Assembly (NCBI GenBank): GCA_023382265.1
Contig: JAMCPX010000008.1
Location: forward strand, 1-64,000
Origin: Deltaproteobacteria bacterium
GTDB taxonomy: Bacteria; JAMCPX01
DNA: 64,000 bases
Direction of reading: 5' to 3'
Below, one piece after another: positions 53,518-62,163 of this stretch (position 1 is the first letter of the stretch; every line of letters begins with the position of its first letter). Both the position numbers and the translations under genes were made by a program. A model generated the notes under the pieces. The model was given only the letters and a program-made list of their open reading frames with translations, was not told where the DNA came from and did no database searches.

Positions 53518-54786
53518 ATGGAATCAGGAGGGGCCGGACCCATAAAAAAGCGAATATTTTGTTTTTCTTTTTTCTTAATATCAGTACTTACCCATATAAC
53601 AACATCTTACGCAAACACCGGTAGCGTTTACGGACTTGGAACAATTGCACCTGCTATGGGGAATGCGTACACAGCACACCCTGATGACCCGTCAGCATTA
53701 TATTATAACCCAGCCGGGCTTGCGCTTGAAAAAAAAGATCAATTGTTAATAGGTTTAACATATTTTAGCCCTCTCATCTGGGTCAAAGGTACCTTTGGTG
53801 CAAAAAATTATATCGATAACGATAGGGTAATTGGTTTGACTGTCGGACTTGCTACCAACCTTGGCCATATGACAGGTTACAGGCAGCTTTCACGAATTTC
53901 AACAGGATTTTTTTTGTTTACACCGCCTGATAGGGCTTACACCGTGCATGCAATCCCCACGAGTACACTTTCGTTTCCTCTATATAAAGATACCGCATCG
54001 CAATTAATGCTTTTATTCGGACTTGGCTATAGGGTATCCAGGTACCTTCAATTAGGCGCGTCCATTTTACTTGTAATGCCAGGTCAAATGACAACAAGCT
54101 ATTACATAAATCCATCATCCACATCTCAATCATTAAATCCTATAGTCCTTATAAACAGATCCCTGATTATATCTGCAGCGCCAGAATTTGGCTTTATAGT
54201 AAAACCTTTAAAAAAATTTGCCTTCGGCGCCGTATACAGGCAAAAAAATAGCTCGGGTCTCCATGGCTCAACAGGTTTTATAATAAACGGACAGCCGTAT
54301 ATTTCAGAAATAGATTATGAAAAGGTTTTTACAACCCCTGATCAAATAGCAGGCGGGGTATCTATAACACCTGTAAATAACTTACGAATAAATGCAGACG
54401 TTACGTACAGCGTGTGGTCTGATAAATCTGTAACCGATACTCAGGGGAATTCATTTACCGCAAATGATACTATCTCTGCATCCGTCGGTGTAGAATACAA
54501 ACCAACCCAAGAATGGGCAGTCAGAGGAGGCTATACATATTCACCATCCCCATTCCCTCCGCAAACCGGTACTACAAACTATATGGATTCAGATAAAAGC
54601 ATATACTCTATCGGAGGCGGTTATAATTTTGGCTGGTTTAAAACGGGCATAAAATCATGTATAAATGTGTTTATACAGATGCAGCAATTAAAGGAAAGAA
54701 ACAACAATAGCCAACTTCTCTCCCTTGGCTATTCTGATGGAGGTGACGTATGGAGTTCGGGCATTTCAATTTCTTTTAGATTATGA
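53518..54786 (+). CDS. FadL/OmpP1/TodX-type outer-membrane protein, first of a pair
   Basis: 422 residues from the ATG. A signal peptide (KKRIFCFSFFLISVLTHITT) is followed by the FadL N-terminal plug region GLGTIAPAMGNAYTAHPDDP then SALYYNPAGLALEK, and barrel strands ending SSGISISFRL. Such porins admit long-chain fatty acids and other hydrophobic compounds. The ATG at 53518 has no ribosome site; AGGAGGGG at 53526-53533 sits 8 bases before an ATA (53542) that would start IKKRIF, so the true start may be a changed or unusual codon. The stop overlaps the next gene by 4 bases. Confidence 0.85.
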   Translation: MESGGAGPIKKRIFCFSFFLISVLTHITTSYANTGSVYGLGTIAPAMGNAYTAHPDDPSALYYNPAGLALEKKDQLLIGLTYFSPLIWVKGTFGAKNYIDNDRVIGLTVGLATNLGHMTGYRQLSRISTGFFLFTPPDRAYTVHAIPTSTLSFPLYKDTASQLMLLFGLGYRVSRYLQLGASILLVMPGQMTTSYYINPSSTSQSLNPIVLINRSLIISAAPEFGFIVKPLKKFAFGAVYRQKNSSGLHGSTGFIINGQPYISEIDYEKVFTTPDQIAGGVSITPVNNLRINADVTYSVWSDKSVTDTQGNSFTANDTISASVGVEYKPTQEWAVRGGYTYSPSPFPPQTGTTNYMDSDKSIYSIGGGYNFGWFKTGIKSCINVFIQMQQLKERNNNSQLLSLGYSDGGDVWSSGISISFRL

Positions 54787-56054
54787 ACCATAAATTCATT
54801 TTCACAATATTATTATTTACGAGTTTTTGCATATTCGCCGGGACAGCAAGGGCTGATATTGTTTCAAATTTCGGTCTTGGTTCAAATGCAATGGCAATGA
54901 GTGGCGCGTATACGGCAATCGCAGACGATTTTTCTGCATGCTATTACAATCCGGCAGGCCTTGCGTATCAAAAAACGCCTGTGCCTGGGCACATTAAAAA
55001 GGGTACCGCTCTTTATCTTGGAACAGGTTATATGTATCCACAATTATGGACTAAGGATCCGTCAACCAATCCATCTTCTGCTAATATCGCACCGTTATCT
55101 TTTATGCAGATTGGTTTAACTCTTGGACCTTCTGCTTTGGGATTTTTACCACAAAGAAGGGTATACTTCGGCTTTGCATTTTATTTACCTACCGATGTAC
55201 TGATTGGTTATACGATGCGTAACACATCTTCTGACAGGTATTTTGTATTCTATGATAACGAAAACAGGATATTCGGGTTTCTTGCAGATGCTGCGTACAG
55301 GTTCGACCGCAATGTGGCTATTGGTATTGGAGCAGACTTCCTTGCAGGTACCAATACACAAACCAACGTGAGTTTTGTTCAGTCGGGTTTTATTCATTCA
55401 GAATACAATTATATCCTGATACAGGCTGCCCCTATAGCAGGCATCATGATAAACCTTAACAACGGTGCCAAATTAGGCTTTACGTACAGAGGGGAATTAA
55501 AATTTAACGACTACGGCAACATCAATTTGTACGCTGCGGATACTCCCATTGTCTATCAATCCTATGATTGGATGAAATTTTTCATACCACAGCAGTTTGC
55601 CGCCGGTTTCTCTTACCATTTTACGCACAGATTGCTTGGAACCGCTGATCTGACATACATAAACTGGTCAAACTTTGTTGATGAACAGGGGGACGGTAGG
55701 CCAGAAACAAAACTTTTTGATACAGTAGTTCCAAAAACAGGCATAAGGTACTCAATAAATGATCAACTAAACATCTCTGCCGGATACGCATTTTTAAGAA
55801 GCCCTGTAAGGGACCAGACAGGGGTTACAAACTGGCTTGACAGTAATAAAAACCTTATATCATTAGGAACGAGTTATACCTTCGGGAAAATAGGATTCTG
55901 GCGATCCCCCATCACACTTAGTGCATACTTACAGGATACATTGTTTGAAACAAGATATACATATAAAACACAACCGGTAAGCCGGTATCAAAATGGCTAT
56001 TCTGCCGGCGGTTCTGTACTTGACTGCGGCGTTCAGATTACTTTAAGATGGTAG
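54783..56054 (+). CDS. FadL/OmpP1/TodX-type outer-membrane protein, second of a pair
   Basis: 423 residues. A signal peptide (about 1-24, ending GTARA) is followed by NFGLGSNAMAMSGAYTAIAD then DFSACYYNPAGLAYQK, the FadL plug-type start, and a barrel ending GGSVLDCGVQITLRW. It is clearly homologous to the gene before it and overlaps it as ATGA, so the two arose by duplication and are coexpressed. The likely job is uptake of hydrophobic molecules across the outer membrane; specificity unknown. Confidence 0.87.
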   Translation: MNHKFIFTILLFTSFCIFAGTARADIVSNFGLGSNAMAMSGAYTAIADDFSACYYNPAGLAYQKTPVPGHIKKGTALYLGTGYMYPQLWTKDPSTNPSSANIAPLSFMQIGLTLGPSALGFLPQRRVYFGFAFYLPTDVLIGYTMRNTSSDRYFVFYDNENRIFGFLADAAYRFDRNVAIGIGADFLAGTNTQTNVSFVQSGFIHSEYNYILIQAAPIAGIMINLNNGAKLGFTYRGELKFNDYGNINLYAADTPIVYQSYDWMKFFIPQQFAAGFSYHFTHRLLGTADLTYINWSNFVDEQGDGRPETKLFDTVVPKTGIRYSINDQLNISAGYAFLRSPVRDQTGVTNWLDSNKNLISLGTSYTFGKIGFWRSPITLSAYLQDTLFETRYTYKTQPVSRYQNGYSAGGSVLDCGVQITLRW

Positions 56055-56104
56055 TTTTTAAAGTACAGATGTCAAATCATTGCTATCAATAAATGGTTAA
56101 CCTC

Positions 56105-56122
56105 AAAAATGCATTTGAAAAA
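56105..56122 (+). repeat. Dispersed intergenic 18-mer, copy B
   Basis: AAAAATGCATTTGAAAAA is identical to 34545-34562. It lies in the 154-base gap between the FadL pair and the cytochrome gene. Confidence 0.55.
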
Positions 56123-56208
56123 CTAAAAGAATAAAATCCTTTGCCTTAAATTTATTTTTAGTTTAATAGTCCTATAGTTGACTTTATTTTAATAAAAAGG
56201 ATGAGTAT

Positions 56209-58623
56209 ATGAAAAAATACATATGGATGCTTGGCTTTGTTATCCTTACGATGATTGCCGGATGCGCTTCAAGTAAAACAACTCTATCATCTCCTTTTAT
56301 ATCGGGTTATGTTTTAGAGCTTGGAACGAACCTACCTATTCCGGATGCAAAGGTTACAGCATATCCGCTTGGCATTACATCAACAACGAATGCAGACGGC
56401 TCTTTCATAATCAGTCCTTTGTCCGCCGGCAATTATAAATTAACAGATCAGGCACAAGGTTACATATCTCAAACAACAGATTATATTACCGTAACATCGG
56501 AAGGCGTAAGTAATCTTAACCTGCACTTAAGCAAATATCCTGCAACCTCAGAGATAATAGCAGACGCCGGGAATCAACAGATCAGTGTTGGATATGATCG
56601 TCGTATTTCATTAAATGGTCAGGCAAGTTCCTCAAGCAGTAACGCTCAAATTACATATCAATGGATCCAAACATCAGGACCTCAGGTAACATTGTTCTCT
56701 GCAACAACATCAAAAGCTGTTTTTACAACGCTTCCGGTAAACCGGCTTGTTTATATCCCTGATAGATTCGGATTACTCGGTATAACTCCGACCGAAACGG
56801 GCACATACGTATTTACGTTGTACGCTTTTGCAAATGATTTTTCTGACAGTTCAACGGTGACAATAACTTCAGCCCAGCCAGAACCTGTTATAACAAATGA
56901 AGTTGGCTATTTGTTCGGGAACGAATCAGCAGAAACTTCAATCGTTCCTGTCGGATCACTTACGTATCTTAATGGCGGCTTCAGCATACCTGCCGGGAGC
57001 CCTAACACGATTACTGGTTATCAGTGGTCTTTTGTATCAACACCGTCGGGCTCTCTTGCATATATCGATCATCCTGCATCTCAGACGCCTTCAATCGTTA
57101 CAGATATTCCCGGTACCTATACGATATCTCTCACAGCATCTACCTTAAATGGATTTTCTACAGAAACATTTACACTTACTGCAAGCAGTTATGTTTCTGC
57201 ATTAAGATGCGAGCAATGTCATAACGGCTCATCTGTGCCGGATGTAACAACAGGTTACTTAACAACAGCCCACGCATACGCGTTTAATGCTTTTACCGAC
57301 GTATCTTCTGTATCCCAGGATTGCCTGAAGTGTCATACAACAGGCTATGATAAAACATCCACAGCAATAAATGGTGGTTTTGATGATATTGCAAGCAATC
57401 TCGGATGGGTCCTTGTATTGCCGCTTTCTTACCAAACATTGCCGGCTGGGTTACAAACAATGGCAAACGTAGGATGTGAAAGCTGTCATGGCCCTGGCAG
57501 TATGCATACGGGTTCATATTCATTTAATACAAGCGTGTGCGCACAGTGTCATGACAATGCACCATTCAATCCTGAATATACACAATGGCTGAATTCCCCG
57601 CATGCACAGTCGGTCTCACCGGCAGGCATAAATCTGGGTGGCCAGGGATTCACATCCTGCAGAGAGTGCCACTGGTCTTTAAATATCGTTTACACAAATA
57701 TGCAAGGCAATGGAATTGTTCCCTTTGTCACATCGGACGAACAGCCTGTTAACTGTATGGCGTGTCATACGCCTCACAACGGCACAAATCCATATTCATT
57801 AAGGGTGTTTAACAATGTTACAATAGCAGGCGGTTCATTTACAGTAAGCGGAGTCGGTGAAGGGGCACTTTGTATGAAGTGCCATACAGATCAAGTACTA
57901 AACCCTACATTAGCCGCACAAAATTTTACAGAACCATTCAACACGACAGCAGAGGTATTTGCAGGCATTGCAGGAGCCGGCAGTTATGCTGCTTCAATAA
58001 CTGCAAGTTCATATCATGCAATACCCGGGAATGTCCCTGATCTGTGTGTTACATGCCACATGGCACAAACAACTGCACAGGGACAGCCGGGGTTTGACAC
58101 AACCGGAGAGCACACATTCATGATGACGGATGCAAACGGTAATGATCATACTGCCGTATGCAACTCATGTCATGCAGGTATTTACGCAGTATCTGGATTT
58201 GACACTGTTGACCCGGTATATCCAACAGCTAACTGGGATGGGGATCCAACAGGGGCTACAGAAGGCGTTCAGGATCAGGTTAAGGGATTATTAAGTGTGC
58301 TTGCCTGTGCAATAACAACAAATGCAAACCAGAAATGCACTGTTAACACAACCGATGTTGATGGCAAGCCGGTATCATGGACAATTCTAATACCGGCAAC
58401 AAGAATGACTACAACATCCTATGTTTCAATAACAGGGACTACTTTTGCGTTCATGCCTACGGCAACAACACAGGAAAGAAATGCTGTTTATAACTGGTAT
58501 ATTGTCAACAACGAAGGCAGCTATGGCATACACAATACGGCTTATGATGTAATGCTTTTGCAAAAGGCATTCTATGACTTAACAAGAGCCAACATACCTG
58601 GTGCAACGATCAGAACAAATTAG
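56209..58623 (+). CDS. Nine-haem c-type cytochrome lipoprotein with PKD-like domains
   Basis: 804 residues. A lipoprotein signal ends in the lipobox IAGC. Residues about 30-115 are a carboxypeptidase-regulatory-like beta domain (ISGYVLELGTNLPIPDAKVT), then two PKD/Ig-like domains to about 325. The C-terminal half has nine CxxCH sites: CEQCH, CLKCH, CESCH, CAQCH, CRECH, CMACH, CMKCH, CVTCH, CNSCH. The spread resembles cytochrome c554-like proteins. It is probably an electron carrier or reductase anchored at the outer membrane or periplasm. AAAAGGATG precedes the ATG. It follows the two FadL-like porins. Confidence 0.9.
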   Translation: MKKYIWMLGFVILTMIAGCASSKTTLSSPFISGYVLELGTNLPIPDAKVTAYPLGITSTTNADGSFIISPLSAGNYKLTDQAQGYISQTTDYITVTSEGVSNLNLHLSKYPATSEIIADAGNQQISVGYDRRISLNGQASSSSSNAQITYQWIQTSGPQVTLFSATTSKAVFTTLPVNRLVYIPDRFGLLGITPTETGTYVFTLYAFANDFSDSSTVTITSAQPEPVITNEVGYLFGNESAETSIVPVGSLTYLNGGFSIPAGSPNTITGYQWSFVSTPSGSLAYIDHPASQTPSIVTDIPGTYTISLTASTLNGFSTETFTLTASSYVSALRCEQCHNGSSVPDVTTGYLTTAHAYAFNAFTDVSSVSQDCLKCHTTGYDKTSTAINGGFDDIASNLGWVLVLPLSYQTLPAGLQTMANVGCESCHGPGSMHTGSYSFNTSVCAQCHDNAPFNPEYTQWLNSPHAQSVSPAGINLGGQGFTSCRECHWSLNIVYTNMQGNGIVPFVTSDEQPVNCMACHTPHNGTNPYSLRVFNNVTIAGGSFTVSGVGEGALCMKCHTDQVLNPTLAAQNFTEPFNTTAEVFAGIAGAGSYAASITASSYHAIPGNVPDLCVTCHMAQTTAQGQPGFDTTGEHTFMMTDANGNDHTAVCNSCHAGIYAVSGFDTVDPVYPTANWDGDPTGATEGVQDQVKGLLSVLACAITTNANQKCTVNTTDVDGKPVSWTILIPATRMTTTSYVSITGTTFAFMPTATTQERNAVYNWYIVNNEGSYGIHNTAYDVMLLQKAFYDLTRANIPGATIRTN

Positions 58624-58694
58624 GCATACTCAAAAAATACATTAACTAAAAAATGCAATAAATGGGTTAAAACAATATTGGAACGCCTGTGTCA

Positions 58695-59624
58695 TTACCT
58701 GTTTTCAAGAGCTTCTAAACGTTTTATATCTTCTTCTACGGGTTCTGTCTTGAACCTATTATGTACCCAAAACCATTGTTCTGGCGATGCTTTAATATGT
58801 CTTTCTATAAGGGTTGTGAAATACTGTGTCCATTTTAACACAGCGAGCTCTTTATCGTCTTCATTTTTAAGTATAATGGGCTCTTCATATCTTATTGTAT
58901 AACCAGAGCCGTCAGGATTTTTTATAACATAGCCGGGGACAACAGCAGCTCCGGTTTTTAAAGCCATAAGAGCCATTGCGTATTGCGTTGCAGCAGGCTT
59001 GCCAAAAAATTTTACAAATACAGCCTCATGTCTGAGTGTGTTTTGATCAATAAGCATGGCTATTGTTTTTCCATGTTTGATAGCTCTTAGCAACCGAAAA
59101 ACAGAATTCCTTGGCTTTACTATATCTATGCCGGCATGATTCCTCATAGACTTGATATATCTATCTATATAGGGATTATGAATGTCCTTGGCTACGGCAA
59201 TCAGACCATCGTAACGTATGCTTTGAGCTGCAGCAGCCAGTTCCCAGTTGCCAAGATGGCTTGTAAGAATAAATACCCCTTTACCTCTTTTTTTCGCAAT
59301 CTCATAGTTTTCTGTCCCCTCAAATGTAACGATCTCATTTATATTTGTCTTATTAAGTTTTGATATGCGCGGGAAGTTTGCAAGTGTCGTGCCAAGTACT
59401 TTGAAGTTTTCTTTTATAATCAGCTTTCTTTCCTTTTCTCTCATCTCTGGAAATGCAAAACCGATGTTCGTCATTGCTATGTTTTTATGCTTAGGATCGA
59501 CCATATACCATATCGAGCCAAGAAACCGTCCCATATGATCAGCAGATGCCTGCGATATATGATTAAAGATAAATGCAACGGACAAAAATGCCCAATACTC
59601 AATCATATATCTTATCTTTTTCAT
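58695..59624 (-). CDS. Lipid A biosynthesis acyltransferase (LpxL/HtrB family)
   Basis: 309 residues. An N-terminal membrane helix precedes the HX4(D/E) motif in FILTSHLGNWELAAAA (about 119-134), then AMLIDQNTLRHEAVFVKFFG and TGAAVVPGYVIKNPDGSGYT, all in family order. These enzymes add a secondary acyl chain to lipid A at the inner membrane. Its ATG overlaps the stop of lpxK, giving coupled translation and supporting the lipid A role. Confidence 0.92.
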   Translation of the reverse strand: MKKIRYMIEYWAFLSVAFIFNHISQASADHMGRFLGSIWYMVDPKHKNIAMTNIGFAFPEMREKERKLIIKENFKVLGTTLANFPRISKLNKTNINEIVTFEGTENYEIAKKRGKGVFILTSHLGNWELAAAAQSIRYDGLIAVAKDIHNPYIDRYIKSMRNHAGIDIVKPRNSVFRLLRAIKHGKTIAMLIDQNTLRHEAVFVKFFGKPAATQYAMALMALKTGAAVVPGYVIKNPDGSGYTIRYEEPIILKNEDDKELAVLKWTQYFTTLIERHIKASPEQWFWVHNRFKTEPVEEDIKRLEALENR

Positions 59625-60679
59625 TGTATCTCCATTCCTTTATTGTGCAGCATATCTTTTAACAACACGTCGTCTGTATCTATATCCATGTCTGTATATA
59701 ACCACATTACCCGTTCATTTTTATGGAGTTGATGTATCTTTACAGCATCCTTTTGTGTTACAATAACCACATCAGGTTGATGATCGTGGACAACCTTTTC
59801 GAGTTCGCCAACTTTGTAATTGTGGTGATCAGGTTTTGATATGGTTTTATATAGTCCGAGCCCAACAGCCATAAGCATACCGAAAAAACTCTCCGGTAAA
59901 GCAATCCCTGCCATAGCTACAACCCTTTTCTGCATGATATTTGTGATATCTATTACCTGATTATCGTTTATATTTTTAAAACCTTTAAACTTGTAACTAA
60001 AATAAAAGATCGGACAATCGGCATTATACTTTCTGATTATCTTTATCAAGTTTTCGTTACTACCTTTTATACCTATAATATCGGCGTATTGTAATGTCTT
60101 CAAAGGCTCTCTTAAGGGTCCGGCAGGCAATAAATGTCCATTACCAAAACCGCTTTCACCATCAATAAGCAGTATCTCTATATCTCTTTTCACCTTTAGA
60201 TGTGAAAATCCATCATCGAGTATGATAATTGAAGGATCGTATGTCTCTCTGATATGCTTTATTGTGCGCACCCTGTTTTTCCCAGCTGCCACAATCGCAT
60301 TTTCTGTACAAACCGATATTAGATACGGTTCATCTCCGCAAAGCTCAGGGGGGCAGAGTATCTTATTGCCGTCCGATACGTCAATCATAATTCTTGCATG
60401 CCCTTTATATCCTCTTGATACAATCCCAGGCCTATTACTTTTTACAAGATTAGACAGGTGTATAACCATTGGGGTTTTACCCGTTCCACCAACAGTGATG
60501 TTCCCGATGGATATTACAGGTATGCCTGCATCATAACTCTTGATAAAACCTTTAATATAAAGGTATCTTCTTATAACGACAATCAATCCGAAGACATACG
60601 ATAATAGTATAAACGGGGAAAGAAGGATATCCAACAATTTATTTTTTTTATAAAAAAAATCCATATAAGATTTTAGCAT
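59621..60679 (-). CDS. lpxK: Tetraacyldisaccharide 4'-kinase
   Basis: 352 residues. LpxK phosphorylates the 4' position of the lipid A precursor. An N-terminal hydrophobic helix is followed by the P-loop ISIGNITVGGTGKTPMVIHL (about 56-75), VSRGYKGHAR, GDEPYLIS, and ILDDGFSHLKVKRDIEILLI, the usual LpxK series. Ribosome sites are weak at both ATG 60679 and ATG 60664. It is followed, with a 4-base overlap, by the lpxL/htrB homologue. Confidence 0.93.
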   Translation of the reverse strand: MLKSYMDFFYKKNKLLDILLSPFILLSYVFGLIVVIRRYLYIKGFIKSYDAGIPVISIGNITVGGTGKTPMVIHLSNLVKSNRPGIVSRGYKGHARIMIDVSDGNKILCPPELCGDEPYLISVCTENAIVAAGKNRVRTIKHIRETYDPSIIILDDGFSHLKVKRDIEILLIDGESGFGNGHLLPAGPLREPLKTLQYADIIGIKGSNENLIKIIRKYNADCPIFYFSYKFKGFKNINDNQVIDITNIMQKRVVAMAGIALPESFFGMLMAVGLGLYKTISKPDHHNYKVGELEKVVHDHQPDVVIVTQKDAVKIHQLHKNERVMWLYTDMDIDTDDVLLKDMLHNKGMEIQ

Positions 60680-60736
60680 AACTTTTTTGTAAAACCAAAC
60701 ATCGTACGTTGCAGATGCATTGGAAACAAGTGCATG

Positions 60737-60750
60737 TAACGCATTTGAAA
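60737..60750 (+). repeat. Partial copy of the dispersed GCATTTGAAA motif
   Basis: TAACGCATTTGAAA shares the TAAC start and GCATTTGAAA core with the copies at 34545 and 56105. It lies between the lpxK start and the dipeptidase stop. Confidence 0.3.
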
Positions 60751-60768
60751 TGTTTTTCAGCCCATTAC

Positions 60769-62163
60769 TTATGATAACTGCTGTACGTTCTTCGGTAATT
60801 TTTTATGCATACCTATATTATAAAAGAATTTTACAAAAGTCTTTACACCTGTAGCAAACTGCTTATACTCAAAATTTTCATCGGGTGAATGATAGCCGTT
60901 TTCCGGTATGCTCAATCCTATGAAAGTAATCGGACATTTCAGATATTTTTTTATTGTCACAACAGTTCCAATCGAGCCGCCTTCTCTTATAAAAACGGGT
61001 TTTTTGCCGGTTGCGAATTTAAGTGCATCAAAAACCGCTCTTGTATAATGTCCTGTTATATCTGTACTAAAAGGATCGAGTGAACCTTCCGGCTTTACAA
61101 CAACATCAGGATTTAAGCTTCTTACATAATTTTTCAATAATTTTAATATTGCATCAGGCTTTTGCGCAGGTACAAGCCTCATTGTTATTTTTGCCTCTGC
61201 ATTTGGAGGAATAATGGTTTTGACCCCGGACCCGGTATAGCCGCCAACAATACCGTGCACCTCAAAGGTAGGCATCACCCAGAGTCTTTTTAAAATCTCC
61301 CGCACATCATTTGTTCGCAGACTTTTAAATCCATTAACATGCATGAATTTTTTTACGCTAAACCCGCTTCTAATAAAACCATCAAGCTCTGTCTTTTTTA
61401 CGGGCAAAATCTTATCGTAAAAATGAGGGATATTTACCCTGCCTGTCTCGGCATCATAAAGCCGGGAAACAAGATGGACAATCTCTCCGACCGGATTACG
61501 GGCTGCACCACCTGTTACACCAGAATGCACATCTTTTTTCCCTGTCTCAAGATAGAGTGTTGCAGCTTGAAGCCCGCGCAAACCGTATGTGATCGACGGT
61601 ATGTCTCTATCAAGCCATAGCGTATCAGATATAACTGCTACGTCTGATCTCAGGGTATCCTTTTTTGTTTTTAAAAATCCTTCAAAACTTGGACTGCCGA
61701 TCTCCTCTTCAAATTCCCAGACAAGGTTTATATTTACGGGAAGATTATGTCTGTGTGCATACAACGCAGAGAATAACGCTGTTAAGGCAGGCCCTTTATC
61801 GTCCGTGGTGCCTCTTCCAAAATATTTATCCCCAACCTTCTCAAGATGGAATGGCTTATGTGTCCACCGCGATTCATCAGCAGGCTGTACATCAAGATGA
61901 TTATAGATCAAAACCGATTTACTACCATGCGATGATTCAAACCGGCCAATAACAACAGGATTGCCTTTTGTCCGCACAATCTCCGCAACCCCCCCAAAGC
62001 CTGCTATCAGGTCTGAAACGGATTGTACCGCATGCATTATATCGTTCTTATGAGATTGATCCGTAGATACTGTGGGGATATCAACGATCTGTTTTAAGGT
62101 ATCTCCGAATCTTTTTTTTGATTCTTTTATAAACTTATCAAGCTCTAAAAGGTATTCATCCAT
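60769..62163 (-). CDS. M20 family metallopeptidase (dipeptidase/carnosinase-like)
   Basis: 464 residues. Zinc ligands and catalytic residues of M20 are present: VLIYNHLDVQPADESRW (His, Asp), GRGTTDDKGPALTALFSALY (bridging Asp), EFEEEIGSPSF (general-base Glu pair), AVISDTLWLD, and HSPDENFEYK near the end. The lid domain lies at about 185-345. Such enzymes cleave dipeptides or N-acyl amino acids. Its start overlaps the D-aminoacylase gene by 19 bases, suggesting a joint role in salvaging peptides or N-acyl amino acids. Confidence 0.91.
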   Translation of the reverse strand: MDEYLLELDKFIKESKKRFGDTLKQIVDIPTVSTDQSHKNDIMHAVQSVSDLIAGFGGVAEIVRTKGNPVVIGRFESSHGSKSVLIYNHLDVQPADESRWTHKPFHLEKVGDKYFGRGTTDDKGPALTALFSALYAHRHNLPVNINLVWEFEEEIGSPSFEGFLKTKKDTLRSDVAVISDTLWLDRDIPSITYGLRGLQAATLYLETGKKDVHSGVTGGAARNPVGEIVHLVSRLYDAETGRVNIPHFYDKILPVKKTELDGFIRSGFSVKKFMHVNGFKSLRTNDVREILKRLWVMPTFEVHGIVGGYTGSGVKTIIPPNAEAKITMRLVPAQKPDAILKLLKNYVRSLNPDVVVKPEGSLDPFSTDITGHYTRAVFDALKFATGKKPVFIREGGSIGTVVTIKKYLKCPITFIGLSIPENGYHSPDENFEYKQFATGVKTFVKFFYNIGMHKKLPKNVQQLS

